This document shows, one piece after another, positions 47,400 to 57,240 of a stretch of 64,000 bases of DNA. The stretch is taken from NCBI GenBank assembly GCA_038502055.1, contig JAXRKN010000035.1, forward strand, positions 686,501 through 750,500. The letters are read 5' to 3'. Position numbers and translations under genes: made by a program. Each line of letters opens with the position of its first letter. Position 1 is the stretch's first letter. A model generated the notes under the pieces. The model had not been told where the DNA came from. It made no database searches and saw only the letters and a program-made list of their open reading frames with translations. The stretch comes from Tanytarsus gracilentus. Lineage: Eukaryota; Arthropoda; Insecta; Diptera; Chironomidae.

Positions 47400-48556
47400 A
47401 ATATTTAAAAATTAGAAATTTATTTAAAAAATTTGAAAATAATTTTAGAAAAACTTAAAAAAAAATTTAAAAAAATTTTAAAAAATTAAAAAAGTTTTTA
47501 AAAATTTAAAATTAAAGAAGTTTCTAAAAATTTAAAAATTAAAAAAGTTTCTAAAAATTTAAACTTAAAAAAGTTTCTAAAAATTTAAAAATTAAAAAAT
47601 AATTAAAAAACTCAAAAACTAATTTTTAAAAATTAAATTAACGATAAAAATTATCGAAATTATTTAACATAATTAAGAAAATAAAATTTGTTTTAAAAAA
47701 TAAAATTAGAAAATCAAATTTATCTCAAAATTTATTAGAATATAAAATTAAATTAATAAAATATAAAATTAATTCAGAATCTTAATTTTAAAACTCAATA
47801 AAATATTCAACCAAAAATAATTCAAATTAATTTTTGCACTATTTAAATTTTTTTCCATCTCAACCACGAAAACCCCTAAAACCCAATGACGCTCACAAAA
47901 TCACTTTTTGGCTTCACTTAAAAAAATCTTTACTTTATTCGCCATTTCAGCTCATGCATGAGAATGTCTCCATTCTCTAAAATGGCACTTGTTCAATCGA
48001 GAAAGACAATGAGAGCGACATAATGCGGACAATAGTCATATCACCCACATTATCATACTTTGATGCTGATGATGATGCCAAGAACTGTTTAATAAAATGG
48101 AAAATAATGAAAAGTTATGATGAACTTAATGTGCTGTTAATGCGATTTTTACTCTTCTTTGTATTTTATGGCCGATGGCCGTTCGAATATGAAAATGTAA
48201 ATGACTTTTGAACCAGTTTTGATTATTGAGGGTGACCTAGGAATTTTTTTTTGATGAAAACACTCAAGGGGTGTGAAACTTGTGTTAAGAATAAAATTTA
48301 AATGTATTTAAATATTTTTGTATTAGAAATTCATAAAAATTTAAAGCTAAAAACAAACAAAATTTTCTTAAAAAAATTCTTTCAAGAATCCTAAAAATAT
48401 TTTGAAAATCAAATTTTTATTTTATTTTTACTTTTGACAACATTCTTCAATCTTAATTCCAAGTTCGCTTCTCATTGTTGAAATTTTAGCGCCGAAGTGC
48501 TTTCGATTAATGTTTGACTTTATCTTGGGCTAAAATGGAATTTTTTTGATCGATTT
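47400..48556. other. spacer between ELOVL copy 3 and LRR gene
   Basis: A tandem A/T array with four imperfect units near AAAGTTTCTAAAAATTTAAA occupies about 47480-47600. A dispersed motif AAGGGGTGTGAAACTTGTG lies at 48266-48284. I see no gene. Confidence 0.5.
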
Positions 48557-49576
48557 TTAGTTCTTCAGAGGCATTTTTTCAATGTTTTCATCGAGCTCAA
48601 CACATTTCGGAGTGAAGTCGTACTTTTGTGATAACTTTGCGGTAGTGTGATTTAATTCTGATATTTGTTCCACAATTTCATCTATTTTTAGCTCTAGATT
48701 TTGCTCGTTAATTTTTTGTGATAAAATTTTCGCGACTTGATCCAACTTTGATGAGAATTGTCCCGAAAGTTGTTCAAATTTAAGCAAAATTTCCTTCTCA
48801 AATTCACTTTTTTCGTTTTTTATCTTCAAATTTTCTTCGTTGATTTTTTGATTGATTTGAAGAAGTTCCAGATTTTCGGCCTTCAATTTTAAAATTTCGT
48901 CGCTTAATTTTTTGTTTGCGGTTAAATTTTCAAGTGTTGCCGTCAAGTTTGAGGTTAAAGTTGAAATTTCTTGATTTAATTCGACAATTTTTGGATTTTC
49001 AGTTGTTGTTGTTGTTTTATTTAGAATGTAGTTTGGATCTTTGCATTTTGCTTCAATTTTAAGGATGAGTTCAAGAACTTTTGAGCTATTATTTTCAACA
49101 AAATCTTCAGAGGTTGTGCATGGATTGCCAGTCAAAAATAAAGTTTTTAGTTTTTCCAATCCATCAAAAGCGTCCTCGATGTGTGTTATTTTATTGGAAT
49201 GAAGCGATAAAGTCTCCAATTGATATCGAAATTCTGCTAAATCATCTTTTGTGATTTCTTGAAGATTTGCGAAGTCAATTTGAAGGTTTTTGATATTCTT
49301 GAAGAATTTTGAGAGTCCTCGTGGGAAGAAATTAACTTCATTGCTATCAACATAAAATCCAAGAACATCATCGTCAGTGTTTTCATTCAAATGTTGACCT
49401 CGAACTTCAGTGATTTCACGATCGTCTTTCGATGTTATCAATTCATGATTTTTCACATTGCAAAAATAACGATAGCTGCCATTTATCCCATAATAATTGT
49501 ATTCACACTCGACCACCACACTTTCACTTCCACCCCAAAAAATCGCCATTAAAGCGAAAAAGACAAAAACTTTCAT
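48557..49576 (-). CDS. secreted LRR / coiled-coil protein
   Basis: A single exon of 339 residues. MKVFVFFALMAIFWGGSES is the signal peptide. The cap has paired cysteines (VECEYNYYG...YFCNV), then EVRGQHLNENTDDDV, about three LRRs (NLQEITKDDLAEF, LHSNKITHIEDAF, LTGNPCTT), and a coiled coil of about 130 residues with heptad Leu/Ile. No membrane helix. The element GxHLxxxxxxDV is shared with the gene at 50902, marking the two as closest relatives. Confidence 0.85.
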   Translation of the reverse strand: MKVFVFFALMAIFWGGSESVVVECEYNYYGINGSYRYFCNVKNHELITSKDDREITEVRGQHLNENTDDDVLGFYVDSNEVNFFPRGLSKFFKNIKNLQIDFANLQEITKDDLAEFRYQLETLSLHSNKITHIEDAFDGLEKLKTLFLTGNPCTTSEDFVENNSSKVLELILKIEAKCKDPNYILNKTTTTTENPKIVELNQEISTLTSNLTATLENLTANKKLSDEILKLKAENLELLQINQKINEENLKIKNEKSEFEKEILLKFEQLSGQFSSKLDQVAKILSQKINEQNLELKIDEIVEQISELNHTTAKLSQKYDFTPKCVELDENIEKMPLKN

Positions 49577-49611
49577 TTTTTAATTCTTTCCTCTTAAAAG
49601 TCTAAAGATCG

Positions 49612-49645
49612 ACTGAATTTCTCTCACAAAAAAACTCATTTTATA
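49612..49645 (-). promoter_or_regulatory. TATA/initiator core promoter of the LRR gene at 49576
   Basis: On the minus strand TATAAAA starts at 49645 and the arthropod initiator TCAGT lies at 49616-49612, a spacing of 31 bp. The predicted leader is about 38 nt. Confidence 0.6.
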
Positions 49646-50593
49646 ATTTTTTACTTGACTTTGTGACTCGCATGATGAAATAAAATCGCTAAGAATTTGA
49701 TAAGCGAACAAAAAATGTTAGAATATTTTTTAACGAAACTTTCATGTTGTGATGATAAGAATTATTTTTCAGGGGTGGACACTCGAATTCGTTTATTTTA
49801 AATTTCAAATTAATTTTACAATTTTTTATTTTTAAATTTAAAGTCAACATCAAAGTTGTCTAACGCTTGCATTATCTCCAAAATTATTCTCAAATCTCAA
49901 AAAATTTCGTTCTGTTTAGCCAAAATATAAAAATAATTTTTCACACAATGTTCAATCATTGCTCATTTTCCCGCAATTTTATTTTATATATTTTTCTCAT
50001 ATTTCCTTCCACACATAATCTTAGTCATCATCTTTTATTCTCCGCCTTGCTGCCGAGCGTTTTTTACGACTTTGTAAGTGGAAAACTTTTTTTTATTGCA
50101 AGCAACAAAAGAGAAAAAATATTTTTTCGCCTCCGTTTGAAGAGTGAATGTTCATTTTAGGAGACAGATGCTGAGTTGTGCAATTTTTCTCACTCTTAGC
50201 AGTTTTTCTGCACATTTTAATATGCGGAAAGTGTTGATGAATGAAAATTAGTCTTTTTTTGTGAGGTAATTCTAGTGAAAATTCACTCAAATAAAAAGTT
50301 AAGTTATTGTGAGTGAAAGAAAAAGTACAAAGAAAAATCAGAAAGTCGTGAAAACAAAAGACTTTGATAAAAAAGAGCTTTCTTCTTTTATTTAATTTTC
50401 TAGCGTCAATGGAGCTTCTAAAAGATAAAAAAGGAAATTGAAAATTGAATTACAGCAAAAAAAAGTTTCAACCTTTGTTCTGAAAATGAAGAAGGAAATG
50501 CGAAGCTAATTGGATTAGGTTTTGGGATCGTAATTGAGATTGAGAGAAAATTGATGAAGAAAGTCTTGAGTTTTTTTTAAAAAAAATATAAAA

Positions 50594-50900
50594 CAGGGTT
50601 GGTAATTTTGAAAATTGATTTTTTTTAATTTTTAAATTTCTTGAAAAATAATTTTCTGAAAATTCAAAATTAAATATTAATTTAAAAAACCGTTAAATTT
50701 TAAAAATTATATTAGGATAAAATTTATCAACCACAAAAAAAATAAAAACAGGGGTGGAAACTTGTAAATTAAAATCATTTTATTAATTTTAAATTTCTTC
50801 AAAAATAATTTTATAAGTATTCAAAATTAAATATTAATTTCTAAAAAACCGTTAAATTTTAAAAATAATTTTATGAAAAAAATCATAAACCATAAAAAAT
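50594..50900. repeat. tandem duplication, about 155-bp units
   Basis: Unit 1 (50594-50745) and unit 2 (about 50750-50900) share, in order, GGGTTGGTAA / GGGGTGGAAA, TTTTTAAATTTCTT-like, ATTCAAAATTAAATATTAAT and CCGTTAAATTTTAAAAAT. The second unit starts with the dispersed CAGGGGTGGAAACTTG motif. Confidence 0.6.
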
Positions 50901-50901
50901 T

Positions 50902-51513
50902 CTACAATATTTCATTAAAATTTTCGCTTCCACAACTTTTTTCAATTTTGTCGACCAGCATTTCGATTTCCTGTTTGTCGTCCACTTCAATTCCAGAGTA
51001 ACAAATGTTGGCCGAAAAATAAAGCGCATTTAATTTTTTGAGTCCATCAAACGCGCCTTTTTCAACTGTTTTAATTTTGTTGAATGATAAAGAAATTTCT
51101 TCGAGGTTTGGATTGAATTCAAATAAATCAGATTTGATAATTTCGATGGCATTGTTGGCCAGCCAGAGAGCGACTAAATTTGCGCCAAAAGGTTGCAAAT
51201 CATTTTTATTAATTTTCGTTAAATTTGCAGCAATTATTCCAACACCGATCAAATTTTCAAAGAATTTCTCAATATTTTTTGGGAAAAAATCGATGAAAGC
51301 TGAGATGAGAAAAAAATCCACATCGTCATTATTTTTTTGAGAAAGGTGACGACCAGAAATTGACGAAATTGAAAAATCAGACTTTGATTGACGTTCCACG
51401 GATGTCACAATGCACGTGTAACCCATTTCATGATCGAGTTCAAATTTGCAGGCGATTTCAAAAGATTTTAAAATCGAAATAAATTGGAAGAAAACTAAAA
51501 ATAATTTTGACAT
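50902..51513 (-). CDS. short secreted LRR protein (no coiled coil)
   Basis: A single exon of 203 residues. MSKLFLVFFQFISILKS is the signal peptide. The cysteine cap IACKFELDHEMGYTCIV is followed by SGRHLSQKNNDDVDFF, about four LRRs (NLTKINKNDLQPF, LANNAIEIIKSDLF, LSFNKIKTVEKGAF, YFSANICYSG) and a closing Cys (KSCGSENFNEIL). It ends right after the LRR cap, so it has neither coiled coil nor membrane helix. It is likely a soluble family member, orientated like its neighbour at 48557. Confidence 0.8.
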   Translation of the reverse strand: MSKLFLVFFQFISILKSFEIACKFELDHEMGYTCIVTSVERQSKSDFSISSISGRHLSQKNNDDVDFFLISAFIDFFPKNIEKFFENLIGVGIIAANLTKINKNDLQPFGANLVALWLANNAIEIIKSDLFEFNPNLEEISLSFNKIKTVEKGAFDGLKKLNALYFSANICYSGIEVDDKQEIEMLVDKIEKSCGSENFNEIL

Positions 51514-52856
51514 TTTTTGATGCTGGAAAATCTTAAAAAAAATTTTAAAATTATTTATTCCATTTTTAAATATTTTTTAAAAATCTTTAATTTTCAAAAA
51601 TTAATTTGATAAATTTTTAAATATTTTTAATAAATCTAAAATTTTTGTGGACAATTTTTCCAAGTCACATTTTGTCAACTATAAAAAAAATTTGTGGATA
51701 AAATGTCAACTGGACAAAATATCTTGTGGACAAAATGTCCAACCCCCTTTCAAAAAAATTTTAATTCCTCCACAAATTTATTAAAATCTCTTCACTCCAC
51801 TCACTCGCTCAAAACTAAATTTTTTATTTTCCAATTTCAAATATTTTTGACACCTTAAATTTTCCCATCGGTGCTGACAAATTTTTATCGTACTCGAAAA
51901 AAAAAGTTTATCCGCTTTGAAAAAAATTGAAAATTTATCCACACAAAAAAAACTAGAATAAAAACAATGCAAACACACTGAGACTCGCTGGCTATCACAA
52001 TCAGAGAGAAAAAACAAACTTTTTCATAAAATATGCCATGGACTCGTAGCGAAACGATTAGCGCCAGCTGAGAGTCAATTGAATTGCTAATTTATTGCTC
52101 TCGACTCCGGAGAGTGTTTGCGATTGCTCCGATTTCGCTTTTGTTCGAGTCTATCGGGGCCACCAGCCCTCCAATATGATGCATGCTTGTTGTTCTTTTC
52201 ACTTTATTGATTATGCAACAAATTAATTTGTCCAGCTCGATTTTTTTTTTTCGTTGCCTCGTTCATGAATAATAAACATGTCAATGCATTGCATGAGTGG
52301 AAATGGAAATAATTGAAAAACATGAAATTTGCTTTTTGCGGGAGAATTTGTTGTGTAGATTTTTCGAGGTAATAATAATGATGTGGAGTAACATGGAGTG
52401 GAACTAACGTGAGGGATGTAAAATTGAGTTGTTTGGCGATTTTATGCAAATTTTTTCAAGGGTTTGATGAAATTTAAAGGAACTCATTTTTTCAGTGGTG
52501 AATAATGATTCTAAAGTGATTTAAAATCTCTCTAAAGATTTTGGCATCAGAAATTTTAAATTACTTTGAAATTTTTTGAAAATTTTTCAGAAAAAAAAAT
52601 AAAAAATTTATACCAAAATTTTTTTAATAATTTAAATGACTGTAGAAAATTTTTTGTAAGTGCCCACTTTTTTTGAAAGATTTGCTCAAAAGACAACAAA
52701 TTTACAAGTTAGTTTAACCTAAAAATTGTAAAAATAATAATAGAAAAAATTTAAAAATTTTAACGATTGATTTCATTTTTTTATTATTTCATCCTTAAAA
52801 TTATCTACAAACAGTTTTAGACATCCAATCTAACTCACAAGGCAATGCAAAAACTT
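51514..52856. other. spacer with GC-richer tRNA-like island
   Basis: At about 52030-52180 a stretch of roughly even base composition contains TAGCGAAACGATTAGCGCC (A-box-like) and, about 90 nt on, GTTCGAGTC (B-box-like). A hairpin CTCTC/GAGAG lies between them. No cloverleaf closes. At 51650-51750 the phrase GTGGACAAAATGTC recurs. No protein gene is visible. Confidence 0.4.
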
Positions 52857-54746
52857 CTAAGTATGAGAATTATTAAATTTTAATTTTTTTTTAATTTTAT
52901 TAATTTTCCATCTTGATTTTTTAGATTTTTTTCTGAATACATATTTCCACAACTTTAAAGCAAAATCATGAACGAATATTTCACACAACAGTGCAAAAAA
53001 TGCTAATAAAAATCCAATCAGAAGAACCGCAAAAATAGGAATGATTGATTTAAAATCTAAAATTTCTTTAGTTGTCGGTTTTGCATCCAACTCTGAACGT
53101 GAAACGATTCTTTTAAGTTTATGAAAGAAAATCCAAATTCTCGGCAATCCAGCTTCAAACGACGACTGCATGAGTTGTTGAAATCTTTCGATGTAAGGAT
53201 TTAAAATTCCAGTGTAGAGAAGCATTTCTTCAGAGTATGCGATTTCAGGTAGTTTGTACATGTTATCGTCACCATCCAATTCAAAAATATGACTGTTTAG
53301 GTAATCAATAAAGTCACAACTCCAAATATGAACTTTAGATTTATCATCCAAAGAATTTGTGTACTGATAGTGAAGAGTTAAATTATTTTCAATCATTTTC
53401 TGATATTTGTAATTTTCTTGCATAGTTTCATGAAAATTCTTGTCATAAAACATCGGAATTCCACTGTCAAGAAACTCATCAACAGTTTTCAGTCGCTTTT
53501 CCTCAAGTGGATTTAGTAAAAATGATGTGATCAAACTTTGATAGCCATTGCCGAAAATTAAAAGACTAAAAATCAGAATTTGCATTAAAAGTGTTAAGAT
53601 AAATTTCTTCGTTCGAAAATTTGTTGATTGTCCAAGAAAAAATGCCACGATTGAGAATAAAAAATCCCAACACGAATCGACAGCTCCGAAATTTTTGTAA
53701 AGTCTCCACACGAAAGTGCAAATGATGATTGTCAGACTCAAAAAAATCCAGCATCGAACGTCGAAAGGTCGAATCATAATTTGCTCATAAATCGGAATGA
53801 CCGGCGGAAGTGGAACTTGCAGGCAATAATCTTGCGAATCGAAAGTTATAACATGTCGATTTATTTTGAACAATTTTTTCGGGAGCTGCAGGATGTGCAA
53901 TCCAAGCCAAATCGAGTTTTCCAACTCTTTCAATCCTTTTTCTCGATTTGAGTTGAAAATTTCAATATTTGTAACTTTTTCATTTGAGAATCGAACAAAT
54001 TTGATTGTTGCATTCATTTTCTCTCGAATTATGTCAACAAAATATGAAAAGTCATGAAGGACTTTCGGAACTTGAGTGTGTTCGTATTTAAGTAAAAATT
54101 CAATGTCATCGTTGAATGTTATATTAACCACGAATCCATTAATGTCACAAAGATTGTTGATGAAAATTAATTTTTTGTATTTTCCGGAGTTTTCTTGAAA
54201 TTCTTTAAGACTTAAGTGAAGATTTTGATAAAATTTATTCGGAATCAAAAGTTTGACTTCATTTTTTTCTTTAAAAATTATTAAAGATTTTAGAATTCCA
54301 TGAGAATGAAGTTCACTGACGAAAGTTTCGATTTTTGAAGAATTTTCGAAGATGAAAATGAATTTCGACAAAATGTTAATGAAAGGAGTTTTTCTTCTAT
54401 CATTTTTAATTTTTAATTCTAATTTTTTTAAATCTTTGCATTCAAAACAAATCACAATCGATGACGATGTTAAAATTATCGCGTTTTCTTCAACTAATCT
54501 TAAACTTGGTTTTAAAATTAATTTTGTAACATTTTCAGGAAGACAATTCAAAACATGTTGATGATTGCTTTCTTTTAAATTATCTCCAATTAGTGGAACT
54601 GCGAGGGTTTTAATATCTGGATTAGTTTTCACTTCATTCTCGACAATTTCACAAACAAACTTTGAAATTTTTTGACTATCTTTAGATCTGATTGAAAATG
54701 ATGGAACGAAAATTATCAGAAAAATTGAAAAAACTTGAATTTTCAT
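52857..54746 (-). CDS. intronless divergent ionotropic receptor (IR)
   Basis: 629 residues from the methionine of MKIQVFSIFLIIFVPSFS, a signal peptide; the frame is open 20 codons further upstream with charged sequence. An N-terminal domain of about 330 residues leads to the first helix (CWIFLSLTIIICTFVWRLY), a pore region (FSIVAFFLGQSTN), a second helix ending in FGNGYQSLITSFLL, S2 (VDEFLDSGIPMFYDKNF), and a last helix (IIPIFAVLLIGFLLAFFALL). The YQS...LLNP junction is typical of divergent, often intronless insect IRs. Glutamate-binding residues are not apparent. Its structure differs from the three-exon IR at 17296, so the two are not recent duplicates. Confidence 0.85.
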   Translation of the reverse strand: MKIQVFSIFLIIFVPSFSIRSKDSQKISKFVCEIVENEVKTNPDIKTLAVPLIGDNLKESNHQHVLNCLPENVTKLILKPSLRLVEENAIILTSSSIVICFECKDLKKLELKIKNDRRKTPFINILSKFIFIFENSSKIETFVSELHSHGILKSLIIFKEKNEVKLLIPNKFYQNLHLSLKEFQENSGKYKKLIFINNLCDINGFVVNITFNDDIEFLLKYEHTQVPKVLHDFSYFVDIIREKMNATIKFVRFSNEKVTNIEIFNSNREKGLKELENSIWLGLHILQLPKKLFKINRHVITFDSQDYCLQVPLPPVIPIYEQIMIRPFDVRCWIFLSLTIIICTFVWRLYKNFGAVDSCWDFLFSIVAFFLGQSTNFRTKKFILTLLMQILIFSLLIFGNGYQSLITSFLLNPLEEKRLKTVDEFLDSGIPMFYDKNFHETMQENYKYQKMIENNLTLHYQYTNSLDDKSKVHIWSCDFIDYLNSHIFELDGDDNMYKLPEIAYSEEMLLYTGILNPYIERFQQLMQSSFEAGLPRIWIFFHKLKRIVSRSELDAKPTTKEILDFKSIIPIFAVLLIGFLLAFFALLCEIFVHDFALKLWKYVFRKKSKKSRWKINKIKKKLKFNNSHT

Positions 54747-55030
54747 TTTTAAATTTTTGATTTCTTTCTTCACAAAAAAATTATTGCTTCTAAACGTTTT
54801 GTACAAGAAAAGGAACTGAATGTATTAAGAAGTCTTTAGGCTTAATAAAAGTAAAGAATATCAATTACAAACACACTCGTCACTCATCATCAATTGTTTA
54901 TTAAAACCCATATGTAGGTGTTGTAATGCAATCTATTGTTATTGGATTAGTTTTTTACGAAATTAAACTATCGTTTTTAAATTAATTTAACTAATTAAAT
55001 TTAGGAAAAAATGTTCAATAAAAATTTAAT

Positions 55031-55156
55031 CAGAGATGGGCAATTTCATGCTAATCGAGTGAAAATTACATTACAAAAATTTAAATTTAATAAATTACAT
55101 TTTCATACAAATTTACTATGATTTTTATTCGATTACAATTTTATTACCAATCTCTG
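55031..55156. mobile_element. hAT-like MITE (family 1, copy d)
   Basis: The left end CAGAGATGGGCAATTTC and right end TTACCAATCTCTG are inverted over 126 bp. The right end has one change, and no clear 8-bp duplication remains. Confidence 0.65.
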
Positions 55157-55341
55157 TGTAGAAGATTTAAATGAACAAACGGACGGAAAATCGAGCACAT
55201 AAGCAAAACCACTATTCATGAGTTGCGCTTAAAATTAAGTAAATTGTTTCTGTAATTATCTTTTTAACAATTGAAAAAAAATGAACTAAATATTTATTTA
55301 TCATTTCCTCAAATATATAATAAATATTTAATTTTTATGAC

Positions 55342-55410
55342 CAGAGATGGGCAATTACATTTTAATTGACTAAAAATTACACTCCAAAAAATTAAATGTA
55401 ATTATTTAAA
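55342..55410. mobile_element. hAT-like MITE, left end only (family 1, copy e)
   Basis: CAGAGATGGGCAATTACATT at 55342 and subterminal AAAATTACACTCCAAAA match the other copies. No right terminus follows, so the copy is truncated. Its right limit is arbitrary. Confidence 0.6.
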
Positions 55411-56559
55411 AAATATTTAAAATTATTTTAATTAAACTAATTTCGATTATTTCTCACCAAATCCTCTTCACACATGCCCATGAATACAGTTAACAACCAA
55501 ACTAATTTTTTATACCTAAAGACTGACCGCAAAAAAAGAGAACAGAACTATTAATAGCCGCTAATTAATTCACTTTTTTCTCTTTCTCTCTTTTTCGTTC
55601 GCATTTTGGGTCGAATATCATTAATAAATCGAGTTGAGGCTCGCGTGTGTTAACATTTGTCATTAGTTTGTAGAATGAAATCGTGTGTGGAAGTTTTTTT
55701 TTGTAAACTAAAAGGGTTTTGATGAGTCATGTTCGAATTTTAGGGAGAATTAATTTTTTTTGGTTGTTTGAAGGTAGACGAAAGTCTTTTGGGGGTTTGA
55801 TAGAAATTTAAGATGTGAATTTATTTAATTTTGAGATTAAATAATTTAAATTTAATAATTTTAATTTTTCTAGCAAAAAATACAAATTTCCAGTAATTTT
55901 GTCATTAATTAAAAAACCTTTAAAATTTTAGAAAAAGTTTACCCTCGAATTGTAAACAATACAATTTAAAATTAATTAAGTTTTTTTTTAAGTGTTCTAG
56001 TGTGTTTAAAGTATTAAAAATAGTGTTATCGAGTAGTTAAATCATCAATTCATCTTCGTGTCGTCGAGTTTCTCCATTTAAGTCAGGTAAATAAGCGAGA
56101 ATGAGTGAAAGAAAATCTTGGAAATTTTTAACCATTGATTTTACTTTTAATGCGTTTAAATAAACACTTACTCACTCATTCTTGCTTAAAAGTGGTTAGT
56201 TTATCACTTAATTGTTATTGTTTCACATTGAAACGATGTAAATTTTAAAAATTTTAAAATGTTTGTTTGGATTTAACTGGATCTTTGCTGGATCTTTTCT
56301 TAACCTCTAAAATTCACTTGTTTCAATATTCATGCGTTTTACTTTTAAAACAAGCATCGTTAGGTTAAATTATTTGAATATTTTTATTAATATTCTTATT
56401 TATTTTTTTTTTTTTTTTATTCACTTTCTCTTTTTAATTTATTTTCAAATTAAAATTAAATTGATTCTTCACATTGAAGTAAATTGTTTATATTATTTTC
56501 GTTGGTATCCAACAAAACCAACTGTTAATCTTAGTGACACAGTTGAGGAAGGATGAGTT

Positions 56560-57240
56560 TTTGAACTAACGGACAAAATTTAAGACCTTGACTACCCATG
56601 CTAATTGACTAGATTAGATGGAGGACGGTTGAAGATTTACCAAACTTTTATACAATTGGTTGACCTTTTATAGATTTTTATGTTGAATGTTTGTATGTTA
56701 TGTGATGTGGGTGGGCCAGTGCCTAACAGCTTGTTAGGGCTGAGGAAGGATGTAGTGGCGGTAACTATTATAAAATGCCGTCGAAACCACCTTTGATTTA
56801 TTTATTTATTTTATAACTGCAACCGTAAGGTTCAGTTAACTAACCCATAATTGTGATTAGTTGGAAACACTCTATGAGTGATCACAAGACTGTTCATAAT
56901 GAAAAATTTTACGTCATGGATTACGGCGTCCTGTTTGGTTTTTTCCGCTGGGCGTTCCATGACGACTAACATTACAACACTCTAATAGGGGTTATTCGAT
57001 TGCTAGTGCGTCTTTCTCAAGACGTGCGTTGCAGCTCCCGAGGTGGGCGATTCCCGCGGGGACGCCTGCTGTTGAGGGGGAAAAAAGGGGTATTTATACT
57101 CTATTCTTAAGAGAAATCTTAAGAGTTCTGCATGGTTACGTTTTTATCCTTATCCTAAGCTTTCGAGCTCTGGAAAAGGAAATTAAAACGGGCGCGTCTT
57201 CCTGGTAACTCCAGCGTGCTACCTATTAGTAATCAATCAT
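56560..57240. mobile_element. retroposon-like block with tRNA-like segment
   Basis: Base composition is near-even against A/T flanks. One part (about 56700-56800) ends in GATTTATTTATTTATTTT like a retroelement tail. Another (about 56985-57065) is tRNA-like: TTCGATTGCTAGTGCGTC, a hairpin CGTCTT-TCTC-AAGACG, and GGGCGATTCCCGCGGGG resembling a B box and T stem. It ends near a TCAATCATCATCAATCAATT tail. Probably a SINE or LINE 3' end; family not recognised. Confidence 0.4.

Larger units (their letters stand above)
49577..50901. other. spacer between two LRR genes with local duplication
   Basis: Apart from the promoter, a motif CAGGGGTGGACACTCG at 49770 and a tandem duplication at 50594-50900, I see nothing coding. 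Confidence 0.5.

Noticed and set aside
52036..52165. tRNA gene
   Set aside because: A- and B-box-like words are present, but no acceptor, anticodon or T stem closes, unlike the clean tRNA-Arg at 38964.
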